A DNA stretch of 64,000 bases from the NCBI RefSeq assembly GCF_041740695.1, contig NZ_JBGSLK010000116.1, forward strand, positions 45,998 to 109,997, written 5' to 3'. A model generated the notes under the pieces. The model was not told where the DNA came from. It searched no databases and worked only from the letters and a program-made list of their open reading frames with translations. Below, piece after piece: positions 8,370 to 16,770 of the stretch (the first letter of the stretch is position 1; every line of letters begins with the position of its first letter). Both the position numbers and the translations under genes were made by a program. This DNA is from Haliscomenobacter sp041740695. GTDB lineage: Bacteria; Bacteroidota; Bacteroidia; Chitinophagales; Saprospiraceae.

Positions 8370-9734
8370 ATGAAAAAAATAGCACGTCGGAGGTTTATCC
8401 AGCAAATGGCTGCCGTGGCGCCCGTTGCTGCGATCCAACCTTTCCACCTGATCAAAGACATGACGGTTAGCCCCGCCGACAAAATTCGGATCGCCACCAT
8501 CGGCATGGGCATCCAGGGGCATTATGACACCCGTTCGGCCTTAAAAAATCCAGATGTAGAATTGGTCGCAGTGGCTGACCTGTACAAAGGTCGCCTGGAA
8601 CGCGCCAAAGCCGACTTTGGGCAACAGCTTTTCACCACCCGCGATTACCGCGAGATTTTACAACGCCCTGATGTTGATGCAGTCTTGATTGTGACCTCCG
8701 ACCATTGGCACGCCAAAATTGCCATCGACGCTCTGGCCGCAGGCAAACACGTGTACTGCGAAAAACCGATGGTCAAACAGATTTCGGAAGGACTCGGCGT
8801 GATCGATGCCTGGAAAAAATCGGGCAAAACCATGCAGGTTGGCAGCCAGCGCATCAGTGGGTCCGACGCCGCCGAAGCACGCCGGATGATTGCTGCCGGT
8901 GAAATTGGTGCCATCAACTATATGGAATCCAACAGCGACCGCTTCAACGCCATTGGTGCCTGGAATTACTCCATCCCACCCGATGCATCCACCGAAACCG
9001 TGGATTGGGATACCTTCCTGGGCAATGCACCAAAACGTCCTTTTGATGCCACTCGCTTTTTCCGTTGGCGGAATTACCGCGATTACGGAACCGGGGTAGC
9101 TGGTGATTTGTTTGTACACCTCCTAACCAGCACCCATTACATCACCAATTCGGTTGGCCCAACCCGGATTTATTCTTCTGGCGGTTTGTACCACTGGAAA
9201 GATGGCCGGGATGTGCCCGATGTACTGGTTTCCGTGATGGATTACCCCCAAACCGCCCAACATGGTGCCTTCCAGGCCGTGTACCGCGTCAATTTTGCCA
9301 ACGCGGGCTCCATCAACAACAGCACGCGCATCATCGGTGACGAAGGGGAAATTCTGTTTGGCAATGGTCGAATCACGTTGACCAAAAAGAAGCTGGCCCA
9401 GGCACCAGGTTATGGTGGTTATGACAGCTATTTCACTTTCCCGGAGGGAACCCAAAAGGATTTTGTGAAACAGTACGATGCCAAGTACCCAGAAGATAGC
9501 CGCAAGGCCGAGCCGGTCAAAGAAATCAAGTTTGAAGCACCCAAGGGTGAAGATGGCCACGCCTTACATTTCGGCAATTTCTTCGAAAACATCCGCAAAG
9601 GCAGCCAAGGAACGATTGAAGATCCGATTGTTGGCTTCCGGGCTGCCGGGCCTGCGCTGGCGTGTAACGAGAGTTATTTTGCGCAAAAGGTGATCAATTG
9701 GGATCCGGTGGCGATGAAGTTGAAGAAAAAGTAA
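8370..9734 (+). CDS. Tat-exported Gfo/Idh/MocA-family oxidoreductase
   Basis: 454 residues from ATG 8370. The N-terminus KKIARRRFIQQMAAVAPVAA carries a twin-arginine motif and hydrophobic stretch, indicating export of a folded NAD(P)-bound enzyme. The Rossmann motif is IRIATIGMGIQGH (~39-51); the family signature HVYCEKPMVK follows at ~130. A C-terminal alpha/beta domain completes the fold. Exported Gfo/Idh enzymes in Bacteroidota oxidise or reduce C3 of glycosides and often act with DUF1080 hydrolases; both types occur in this window. The open frame extends to 8301 but lacks a signal there. The substrate is unknown. Confidence 0.87.
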   Translation: MKKIARRRFIQQMAAVAPVAAIQPFHLIKDMTVSPADKIRIATIGMGIQGHYDTRSALKNPDVELVAVADLYKGRLERAKADFGQQLFTTRDYREILQRPDVDAVLIVTSDHWHAKIAIDALAAGKHVYCEKPMVKQISEGLGVIDAWKKSGKTMQVGSQRISGSDAAEARRMIAAGEIGAINYMESNSDRFNAIGAWNYSIPPDASTETVDWDTFLGNAPKRPFDATRFFRWRNYRDYGTGVAGDLFVHLLTSTHYITNSVGPTRIYSSGGLYHWKDGRDVPDVLVSVMDYPQTAQHGAFQAVYRVNFANAGSINNSTRIIGDEGEILFGNGRITLTKKKLAQAPGYGGYDSYFTFPEGTQKDFVKQYDAKYPEDSRKAEPVKEIKFEAPKGEDGHALHFGNFFENIRKGSQGTIEDPIVGFRAAGPALACNESYFAQKVINWDPVAMKLKKK

Positions 9735-9737
9735 AAG

Positions 9738-9848
9738 GTGTTGAGGAGTTGAGAAAGTTGAGGCTACCGCAGTGACTTGGATGCGACCTTGTTCAAGTCG
9801 TTCGCGGTAGCCTCAACTTCCTCAACTTTCTCAACTTTCTCAACTTTC
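9738..9848. repeat. Long palindrome, family B copy 1
   Basis: The outer arms are built from GAGTTGAGAAAGTTGAG and its complement, in which CTCAACTTTCT is repeated. The inner core is GGCTACCGCAGTGACTTG, paired with CAAGTCGTTCGCGGTAGCC. The core matches those at 16580 and 53530, but the outer arms are a different sequence that is still self-complementary. It fills most of the gap between the oxidoreductase and the next gene and could act as a bidirectional terminator. Confidence 0.8.
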
Positions 9849-9923
9849 ATCCAAGTTATATCCAGGGAAATCGAAATTTCAAGCTTTTTTATGCGCAAAA
9901 ACTATTAATTTGCGCCAACAGAA

Positions 9924-10487
9924 ATGTCAAGACACATGCAGAAAAGTTTAAAAGCGCTTTTTGGCGTTCACCACGGGCTGGACGAAAAAAGCGTCAATTT
10001 TTTAACCCAAGCCTTAGAGAAGAACAATCTTCCTGGTTTCGACTACATTGAGTTCAAACAATCCATTGGTAACCTGGTTAATTTGGGGATGGATGAACCA
10101 ACCATGTTTAAGTCAGCTTATGCTACCGCAATAACGGTGGGTTTGACCAAGGAGAAGTTGTTGGATACCGCAGCACATTACAAAAAAATCCTAACCAAGG
10201 AAAAATCTGACTTTGATGCTGCGGTGCAAAAACAGGTGGAACAAAAGGTGCGAACGAAGCAAATGGAGGTCGAAAAATTGCGCAAGCAAATTGAAGCCTA
10301 TCAAGCTAAGATCAAAGAATTAGAAGCCAAAGTTGCTACAGATCAGTCTACCGTGGATCAATCCGGTGATTTGATCGAAGCCGAGTTGGCCAAAATCGAA
10401 AACACCCAAAATGGTTTCGATACTACGCTGCGTGCCTTGATGAACGAAATTGACCGCGATATTCTGAACATTCAACAATATTTGTAA
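9924..10487 (+). CDS. Coiled-coil protein of unknown function, partner of the PspA-like protein
   Basis: 187 residues, no signal peptide or membrane segment. The N-terminal half (~1-75) is a compact helical region (KSLKALFGVHHGLDEKSVNF, GLTKEKLLDTAAHYKKIL). Residues ~85-145 form a strong coiled coil rich in Lys, Glu and Gln (QMEVEKLRKQIEAYQAKIKE). The gene lies 45 bp upstream of a membrane-anchored PspA/ESCRT-III-like gene on the same strand, so a shared operon and direct contact are likely. I do not recognise a named family. A cytosolic adaptor or regulator of the next protein is an inference from neighbourhood and coiled-coil content. Confidence 0.7.
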   Translation: MSRHMQKSLKALFGVHHGLDEKSVNFLTQALEKNNLPGFDYIEFKQSIGNLVNLGMDEPTMFKSAYATAITVGLTKEKLLDTAAHYKKILTKEKSDFDAAVQKQVEQKVRTKQMEVEKLRKQIEAYQAKIKELEAKVATDQSTVDQSGDLIEAELAKIENTQNGFDTTLRALMNEIDRDILNIQQYL

Positions 10488-10532
10488 TTTTGAGCGTACT
10501 CAGAATTGAGTGCCACCAAAACATACCTTATT

Positions 10533-11552
10533 ATGGCGTTAGAAAATCCCGAATTTAAAACAAAATCATTCTGGTCTCGTCCAGAAGGCACTACTGGTGC
10601 TCTTTTTGGACTGGCTATTTTGGCAGGAGTAGGTTACCTTATTGCAAGCAATATTACTTTCCTCATCGGATTGGCTGCCAATACACTTACTTTGGCACTG
10701 ATGATTGTTGCATTGGTAGCCATACTTTATATGGTGCTCGATCCCAAAATGCGCACCCTCGTTTGGTACATGTACAAAAGTGTGATGCGCTGGGTGACCG
10801 GTATGTTTGTGACCATTGACCCCATCGGTATCCTCAAGAACTACATTGAAGACCTGGAGGACAACCTGGGTAAAATGCGCAAACAAATTGGTGTGTTGCG
10901 TGGTCAAATGCGTCAAATGACCACCTTGATCGAGGATAACAACAAAGAGATTGATTCCAACATGCGTCTTGCTGCCGTCGCCCGCGACCAGGACAAAGAC
11001 CAGCAGATGTTATTGGCTTCCCGTAAAGCTGCTCGTTTGCGCGAAAGCAACGAAAAATACGCCGCCTTACACCAAAAAATGGAGATCCTGTACCGCATCT
11101 TATCCAAGATGCACAGCAACTCCGAAGTCCTGTTGGAAGACACCAAGGATCAGGTGAAGGTGAAAGAAATTGAACGCAAAGCCATCCGTACTTCACACTC
11201 TGCCATGCGTTCGGCAATGAGCGTCATTAGCGGTGATCCCGATAAGCGCGCAATGTTTGATGCTGCCATGGATGCCATCACCGAAGATGTTGCCAACAAG
11301 GTAGGTGAGATGGAAAACTTCATGGACATGTCTTCTAAATTGATGGATTCCATCGACCTGCAAAATGGCATGTTCGAAGAACAAGGCATGGCCATGTTGG
11401 AGGATTGGGAGAAAAAGAGCACCCTGATGCTGATGGAAGGTACTGGCAAGTCTTCTTCTGCCGAGTCCCTGGATCTGGATAGCTTCAAAACCCGTCCAGA
11501 GAAAGAAGCGAAAGGGGATGGAAATGATTACAGTAATCTTTTCAATAACTAA
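10533..11552 (+). CDS. Membrane-anchored PspA/ESCRT-III-like coiled-coil protein
   Basis: 339 residues from ATG 10533 (MALENPEFK); an upstream TTG at 10506 would add nine residues with little support. Two adjacent membrane segments (~21-68: ALFGLAILAGVGYLIAS and LTLALMIVALVAILYMVL) are followed by long helices (~95-290). Those contain YIEDLEDNLGKMRKQIGVLR and conserved-looking Gln, Asp and Lys heptads, reminiscent of PspA/IM30 and ESCRT-III cores. A Ser- and Asp-rich tail ends in YSNLFNN. PspA-like proteins remodel or protect the cytoplasmic membrane. The fold assignment is by pattern, not alignment. It is cotranscribed with the coiled-coil gene at 9924. Confidence 0.6.
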   Translation: MALENPEFKTKSFWSRPEGTTGALFGLAILAGVGYLIASNITFLIGLAANTLTLALMIVALVAILYMVLDPKMRTLVWYMYKSVMRWVTGMFVTIDPIGILKNYIEDLEDNLGKMRKQIGVLRGQMRQMTTLIEDNNKEIDSNMRLAAVARDQDKDQQMLLASRKAARLRESNEKYAALHQKMEILYRILSKMHSNSEVLLEDTKDQVKVKEIERKAIRTSHSAMRSAMSVISGDPDKRAMFDAAMDAITEDVANKVGEMENFMDMSSKLMDSIDLQNGMFEEQGMAMLEDWEKKSTLMLMEGTGKSSSAESLDLDSFKTRPEKEAKGDGNDYSNLFNN

Positions 11553-11637
11553 TATAGCGAATAGCGAAAATCGAAAAAATAAGGGGGAATGGCGATTGTG
11601 TCGCTTTTCCCCCTTGTTTTTTACAATATTCTAGGAT

Positions 11638-11762
11638 TATCCTTTTCTAAGGTGACCCCTAAGGTGTCTTAGGTGGTGAATACATGCCCTGCTCCGCAGG
11701 GCTTTTTTTATTTTCACCACCTAAGACACCTTAGCTCACCTTAGGGGTCACCTTAGAAAGGA
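11638..11762. repeat. Long palindrome, family D copy 1 (CTTAGGTG type)
   Basis: Outer arms begin ATCCTTTTCTAAGGTGACCC and close with the complement GGGTCACCTTAGAAAGGAT. The centre holds a second hairpin, GCCCTGCTCCGCAGGGC, followed by a T-run, like an intrinsic terminator. The 3' arm has about ten more bases than the 5' arm (an extra AAGGTG-type unit), suggesting slippage of a short tandem unit. It lies between convergent genes ending at 11552 and 11796. Copies D2-D4 are at 22024, 28232 and 55153. Confidence 0.85.
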
Positions 11763-11795
11763 TGCGCCTGCGGCGCTTATTAAACTTTTCACTTT

Positions 11796-14700
11796 TCACT
11801 TTTCACTTTTCACTTTCAGCGTCGCCAAATACTCCACCAAGTCCACCAATTGCTGTTCATTAAATCCTTGGTACAAGCCTTCCATCATCAGAGATTGTGG
11901 CATTTCTTCCATTTTTTGAACATCTGCAATAGGGTAAGACCGAGAAGTACCGCCCATGATGCGCAATTTCAAATCACTCGCCGTTTTGCTTTCCACGATG
12001 CCCTGCACTGTTGAACCGTCTTTCAAAGCCACATTAAAACCTTCATAACCGTAATTGATCCCGGAAGAAGGGTAAATGATGGCATTGTACAATGCACCCT
12101 TGTCCAGTTTGGAGCCAATTTCGGTCAAGGCGGGGCCAAAATTCACACCGCTTGCACCCACTTTGTGGCAAGTTGCGCAATGCTGCGAAAAGACCGCCTT
12201 ACCCGAGGCCACCTTACCACTCCGGCCTTCCAACACCGCTACTGGGGGCAAATCACTACCCATTTCCTTTTGTTTTTTGGTCAACAAAGCCCGCGATTTT
12301 TTGCGTACATCGGTGTTCCAGGCGCCTGCCAAGGACACCAAACCTTGCATGGCCAACACCTCAGGTACCTGATTTTTTTCAAACAAGCCCAATAGATAAA
12401 TTTGTCCGTCCCAGTTGCTAGTCAGGCAATTCAATGCCGCCCGGCGCACCGCAAGTGGATTGTTTTCGCTCAAGTATTGTTGATACAGTTTGAACAAAGC
12501 GGGATCGTTGACTGGGGCGAGGGCATACAGGATTTGTTGAGCTTTTGCTTCATCGGCACCTTTGAGTTGTTGCAACAACAGCGACATACCTTTATTGGCC
12601 ACCAAAAGGCTGGCGGCTTGGCCACGTAATGCTTCATCCTTGTTCTCCAAGGCCATTTTCAACAACTTGTCATTTTGGTTTTTGATTTGCAAACGACCCA
12701 ATAAATCCAGATACTCCACGCTGCCTTCCAGTTTGGGCAATACCTGCTCTGCCAAAGTTTTTAGTGCAGCCGATTGTTGATAATAGGCGGGATCAACAGA
12801 AAACAAGGCCAAAATATTGATCGAATCTTGCATGGGGTGTTTGCCTTGTACCAGGCTCTCGATCAACTCATTCTTAGCAGAATCGGCATGAAAATGCAAA
12901 GCCCGGAAGTACTGCCGCAGGTCAAATGCTTTGATCTTCGGATCCTGGATCATCTCCTTCAACAAGGGTAGCGCCTCTTTTGAACGGCTGCGCCAAACCA
13001 GGTTTTTGCCCGCCATTGTATTCCATTTCGCACCTGCTTTCTTTTTCCAAGCTAAAAAACGGCTGTCGGCTTGTAGATCAGAACCTATGCCCAATGCTTC
13101 CAGGTACCAACGATCCAGCCCATCGTATTGACTGGCCAAATCCGCCCAAACCTTGTCTGCTGCTGCCCCTTTGGCAAAACGTAAGGATACCGCTGCTTCA
13201 CGCCGAACTTGTGCGGAAGGGTCATTGGATACACTTTTGGCCAGTTGCGCAATTTGATTGGGCAGTACTTGTCGGGCCAAACGCAAACCCACGATGCGAA
13301 TGTCGGGGTCAATGTCGTCCAAGGCTGCTTGCACGTAAGTTTGGGCTTTGCCCTTCATTTTGCCCAAAATCCACAAGGCGCGGGCGCGTACCCGGGAGTT
13401 GGTGCCATTCCAGAGTTTGAGCAAACCAGCTTCTGCACTAGTGCCTTTGCTGCGCAAGGCGTTGGAGGCTTTGGCCTGTACGGCGAGGTTGGGATTTTGC
13501 AGGGATTCCAACAATTGGTCTTCCGTTTCAAAACCAGCAATGGCTTTGGCCGGCTGGTATTTGCGGCCTTTTTTGCCCGCGCTTACTCGGAATATTCGTC
13601 CGCGACCCGTGTCACCAAATTTGTGCCCACCTACGGCAGGGTCGTACCAGTCAGCAAAAAAGACCGATCCATCTGGAGCCACCGTCACATCAGAAGGGCG
13701 GCACCACTGGTCTTTACTCTTGACCAAATTGAGCATCTCGGCGCTGTAGCCCGCACCATTCGATTTAGCGGGGTAAGCCCGCACGACGTTGTGCCCAGCT
13801 TCGGCGTGGAGTGGCTGATTGCGAAATGCCTCTGGCAACATGTCTCCTTCGTACACCACCATGCCGCAGGGGGAGCCTGAACCCGTTTGCAACAAATTGG
13901 GCACCACGCCTGGGTCATTCAAATGCCAGTGGCGCAAGGGGATTTCGGACTCCAGGTTGATTCGGCGATCGCTCCACGAGGCGCCAGTCATTTGGTCGGT
14001 GTAGCCATAGTTGCCGTATTCCATGACGTAGTTGATGCGTACGCCCAGGTTGCCGTCGTCGTCGTTGTCGGACTGCCAGAGGGTGCCGTAGGAATCGGGC
14101 GCTACTTCGTAGTTGTTGCGGAAATTGTGCGCCAGTACTTCCAGGTTGCTGCCATCGGGGTCACAGCGAAAGACCATTCCCTGGCGGTAAGGTGCGCCAC
14201 TGGCATTGACGGCGTTGCCACTCAGGTCGATCACGGGTTTGCCGTGGCGGTCCATGATTTGTTTACCGTTGTTGCCGAAGTTGAAATACATTTTGCCATC
14301 CGGACCTTGTACGAAGGCGTGTACGGCGTGGTCGGATTGCTCTCCACTCAAACCCGTGAACAGGGTATCTCTTTTGTCGGCTTTGTCATCACCATTCGTA
14401 TCACTTAAAAGGAATACGTAAGGGCTACAGGAAATGATGGCTTGATTGTCCACCGCCCAGATGCCCAGCGCGGCGTTGACGTCAGTGCCCTGGTAAAACA
14501 CAGTGCTTTTATCGGCTTTGGAATCGCCATCGGTGTCTTCGAGGATGAGGATGCGGTCGCCTTCCACGCGCTCGGGATTTTCGGGATTGTGGGTATTGCG
14601 GTAGTTGAGGGCTTCACAAACCCATACACGGCCCCGTTCGTCCACATGCATGTTGGTGGGGTTGATGAGCATCGGTTCGGAGGCGAAGAGGGTGACTTCA

Positions 14701-14846
14701 CAGCCGTCGGCTACTTCCATGCCGTAGACGGCGTTGGCGGCGAGGCGTTTGGCGGGTTCGTCCAGTTTGTCGAAGTCGATTGAAGGTTTTTTGGGGGCAC
14801 AGGCCACCAGTAAAGCGAGCAGTGCACAGTAGGCAAGTTGTTTCAT
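11796..14846 (-). CDS. PVC-type heme-binding CxxCH lipoprotein with beta-propeller and HEAT-like repeats
   Basis: 1016 residues. A lipoprotein signal with lipobox LVAC (C16) precedes a membrane-bound dehydrogenase-type beta-propeller (~40-440; GCEVTLFASEPMLINPTNMH, DGSVFFADWYDPAVGGH). Armadillo/HEAT-like helical repeats (~450-860) follow. A C-terminal cytochrome c domain has CATCH at 890-894 and the distal region NFGPALTEIG. The architecture matches the PVC-type dehydrogenase family common in Planctomycetes and Bacteroidota, thought to oxidise sugars or alcohols on the periplasmic face and pass electrons to c-type cytochromes. The electron acceptor and substrate are unknown. It is flanked by two palindromes (D1 and E). 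Confidence 0.87.
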   Translation of the reverse strand: MKQLAYCALLALLVACAPKKPSIDFDKLDEPAKRLAANAVYGMEVADGCEVTLFASEPMLINPTNMHVDERGRVWVCEALNYRNTHNPENPERVEGDRILILEDTDGDSKADKSTVFYQGTDVNAALGIWAVDNQAIISCSPYVFLLSDTNGDDKADKRDTLFTGLSGEQSDHAVHAFVQGPDGKMYFNFGNNGKQIMDRHGKPVIDLSGNAVNASGAPYRQGMVFRCDPDGSNLEVLAHNFRNNYEVAPDSYGTLWQSDNDDDGNLGVRINYVMEYGNYGYTDQMTGASWSDRRINLESEIPLRHWHLNDPGVVPNLLQTGSGSPCGMVVYEGDMLPEAFRNQPLHAEAGHNVVRAYPAKSNGAGYSAEMLNLVKSKDQWCRPSDVTVAPDGSVFFADWYDPAVGGHKFGDTGRGRIFRVSAGKKGRKYQPAKAIAGFETEDQLLESLQNPNLAVQAKASNALRSKGTSAEAGLLKLWNGTNSRVRARALWILGKMKGKAQTYVQAALDDIDPDIRIVGLRLARQVLPNQIAQLAKSVSNDPSAQVRREAAVSLRFAKGAAADKVWADLASQYDGLDRWYLEALGIGSDLQADSRFLAWKKKAGAKWNTMAGKNLVWRSRSKEALPLLKEMIQDPKIKAFDLRQYFRALHFHADSAKNELIESLVQGKHPMQDSINILALFSVDPAYYQQSAALKTLAEQVLPKLEGSVEYLDLLGRLQIKNQNDKLLKMALENKDEALRGQAASLLVANKGMSLLLQQLKGADEAKAQQILYALAPVNDPALFKLYQQYLSENNPLAVRRAALNCLTSNWDGQIYLLGLFEKNQVPEVLAMQGLVSLAGAWNTDVRKKSRALLTKKQKEMGSDLPPVAVLEGRSGKVASGKAVFSQHCATCHKVGASGVNFGPALTEIGSKLDKGALYNAIIYPSSGINYGYEGFNVALKDGSTVQGIVESKTASDLKLRIMGGTSRSYPIADVQKMEEMPQSLMMEGLYQGFNEQQLVDLVEYLATLKVKSEK

Positions 14847-14981
14847 GTTTGTTTAATCTGATGTTGGTGATGCTTAAAAATAGGGAGAAAAACAAGATGC
14901 GAGTATTTTTGAGGCAATAGATTTTTACAGAGTGTCGATTGCGGCTAAATACTACGGACAATTGGATTTGGCTTCGCCAAA

Positions 14982-15119
14982 TTTTTTTAACACGACGGCA
15001 CAACGAAACGACGACACGACGTCCTCAGCGCTAGGCGCTGAGTGTCCCAACGCCTGGCGTTGGGTTGTAGCGGTAGCTAATCGTCGTGTCGTCGTCCCGT
15101 TGTGCCGTCGTGTTAAAAA
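14982..15119. repeat. Long compound palindrome (family E)
   Basis: The outer arms AACACGACGGCACAACG and CGTTGTGCCGTCGTGTT are perfect complements. The next inner pair is ACGACGACACGACG with CGTCGTGTCGTCGT. Between them lie two small hairpins, CTCAGCGCTAGGCGCTGAG and CCCAACGCCTGGCGTTGGG. It occupies the middle of the 486-bp gap 14847-15332 upstream of the SIR2-like gene. The rest of that gap shows only a small GTCGCCGAAGGCGAC hairpin near 15217 and a candidate -7 box. Confidence 0.85.
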
Positions 15120-15289
15120 CAAGCAGCGAAGCTGCTTAAATGTGTGGTTGGCGATTAGCAGTAAGATTTGTACCTCAATTTGTGTGATTTGCGGGTAAAA
15201 AATTATCGCTCCACGTCGCCGAAGGCGACCCACTAACCTTTCACTAATATTTTAAATCATCTCATTCTGATATATCCACTGACTTTTTA

Positions 15290-15297
15290 TATTTTTG
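15290..15297 (+). promoter_or_regulatory. Possible -7 box (TATTTTTG) for the SIR2-like gene
   Basis: TATTTTTG fits TAnnTTTG and lies 35 bp before ATG 15333. The surroundings are AT-rich, so chance matches are likely and no good -33 element is visible. Confidence 0.3.
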
Positions 15298-15332
15298 AAA
15301 TCTGCATAAAACCAGATTCAACCCCGTAAGCT

Positions 15333-16478
15333 ATGCCTGAGACCTTTTCTCCACCCCGCGTCGAACAAGATTGGGAAGACATCATCGACAGCCTCGAAGC
15401 CGAAAAATGCGTCATCTTCCTCGGCAGCGGCATCTACCAGGCCCCCGTAGCCCCAGGCATTCAGAGCGCCCTGGAGCAATGGCTGGAAGTCAACAAACCC
15501 GACCACCCCGCCATCCACCTCTACAACGACGATGGCTTTTTCCTCTTCCGCAACGAACGGCGGCACAAGCGCAAGGTGATCGAACAAATCAAAAGTTTTT
15601 ACAACCAGCCTTTCCCGGAAACCAGCACCCGTTTTACCGAACTGGCCCAAATCCCCTTCAACATCATCATTTCGCTGATGCCTGACAACATCCTGGCGCG
15701 CACCTTTGATGAACTGGGCCTGGCCTACCAACCCGATTTGTACTTCCGCAATCGCCCCCACGCCAAGGACTTTGAAAAACCCAGCCGCAACAAGCCACTC
15801 ATTTACAACCTCCTGGGCAATATCGAGGAGCCCGAAAGTCTGGTTTTGACCCACAGCGATTTTTTTGACTACCTCGAATCGGTTTTTATGGCCAAAAGTA
15901 TGCACCCCCAACTGAAGGAGGAACTGGAAAAGGCCGAACGCTACATTTTCCTGGGCTTGCCCTACGAAAAATGGTACTTCCAACTCCTGCTACGGGTCCT
16001 CTCCATGCATTCCGAAAAACTGAAAGACGTAGAGCGGATGGCCCTGGAGGAATTTGAAAACCCCAAGTTGCAGAAGTTGTACACCGAGGAGTTCAAGATC
16101 AATTTTTTTGCCAGCAATCCAGAAGTTTTTATCCAGGATTTGTACCAGGCTTGTGCCAAGGCAGGCACCTTGAAAAAAGTACCCGCTCCCGATCCAAAAC
16201 TGGCCGGGCTACCCGAGCTGAGTGCTGATGCGCTGAAGGAACTGGTGGCTAAGGCGCATACCCAGGAAGCATTCCTGCACCTGAAAGCCTTGCTGGATCG
16301 CCGCAAGCCGCGCAGTTACGCCCTCGCCAATGATCTGGTGGTACTGCGCAATCAGTACAATTTGCTGCGGCAGCGAGAGTTGCGGGGCACGATTGATTCG
16401 CGGGATTTCAACGTGGAGCAGAATCAGATTGCCGATCGATTGATTGTGTTGATTGATAAAGCAGGAGAATTAGGGTGA
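15333..16478 (+). CDS. SIR2-like protein with C-terminal EAD11-like effector-associated domain
   Basis: 381 residues. Residues ~20-240 resemble the SIR2_2/SLOG-like fold: strand plus glycine turn KCVIFLGSGIY, then PLIYNLLGNIEEPESLVLTHSDFFDYLE and a late YIFLGLPYEKWYF strand. At the usual NYD position the sequence is LMPDN, and the usual LHG is LLG, so the NADase Asn and His seem lost. The last ~85 residues (SADALKELVAKAHTQEAF, then RNQYNLLRQRELRGTID, ending ADRLIVLID) fit the effector-associated domain 11 pattern of NTPase conflict systems. It precedes the nSTAND/FGE gene on the same strand. Domain calls are by recognition; catalytic inactivity is inferred. Confidence 0.7.
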   Translation: MPETFSPPRVEQDWEDIIDSLEAEKCVIFLGSGIYQAPVAPGIQSALEQWLEVNKPDHPAIHLYNDDGFFLFRNERRHKRKVIEQIKSFYNQPFPETSTRFTELAQIPFNIIISLMPDNILARTFDELGLAYQPDLYFRNRPHAKDFEKPSRNKPLIYNLLGNIEEPESLVLTHSDFFDYLESVFMAKSMHPQLKEELEKAERYIFLGLPYEKWYFQLLLRVLSMHSEKLKDVERMALEEFENPKLQKLYTEEFKINFFASNPEVFIQDLYQACAKAGTLKKVPAPDPKLAGLPELSADALKELVAKAHTQEAFLHLKALLDRRKPRSYALANDLVVLRNQYNLLRQRELRGTIDSRDFNVEQNQIADRLIVLIDKAGELG

Positions 16479-16531
16479 ATTGATTATTAGGCAATTGATG
16501 CTTCGTTCTATGATTTTGGGGTATATTTTTT

Positions 16532-16670
16532 TTGAGTGACGAGTTAAGAATACATGACTTACGAGTTTTGAAGTGGGCTACCGCAGCGACTTAGACACAG
16601 CCCTGGTCCAGGTCGCTGCGGCAGCCCACTTCAAAACTCGTAAGTCATGTACTCTTAACTCTTAACTCAA
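16532..16670. repeat. Long palindrome, family B copy 2
   Basis: The arms read GAGTGACGAGTTAAGAATAC then ATGACTTACGAGTTTTGAAG, with a core GGGCTACCGCAGCGACTT. The 3' arm mirrors them with small changes, ending CTCTTAACTCTTAACTC. The central core matches 53528-53576. It sits in the 292-bp gap between the SIR2-like and nSTAND genes and is preceded by AATTGATTATTAGGCAATTG, a motif also seen at the edge of copy B3. The rest of the gap shows nothing else recognisable. Confidence 0.85.
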
Positions 16671-16770
16671 AAGGGCCTCACGCAAAAGCATTATTCACTG
16701 ATAACGAACCCATTTCAAGCCAAATGAAATTCAACAAACACACTTTTCGAGGTATAACTAATAGACACCA

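Noticed and set aside
14982..15119. Possible CRISPR array from closely spaced repeats
   Set aside because: The repeats are nested inverted arms, not direct repeats with unique spacers.
15333..16478. Active SIR2 NADase
   Set aside because: The Asn and His expected in NYD and LHG positions read LMPDN and LLG, so activity cannot be claimed.
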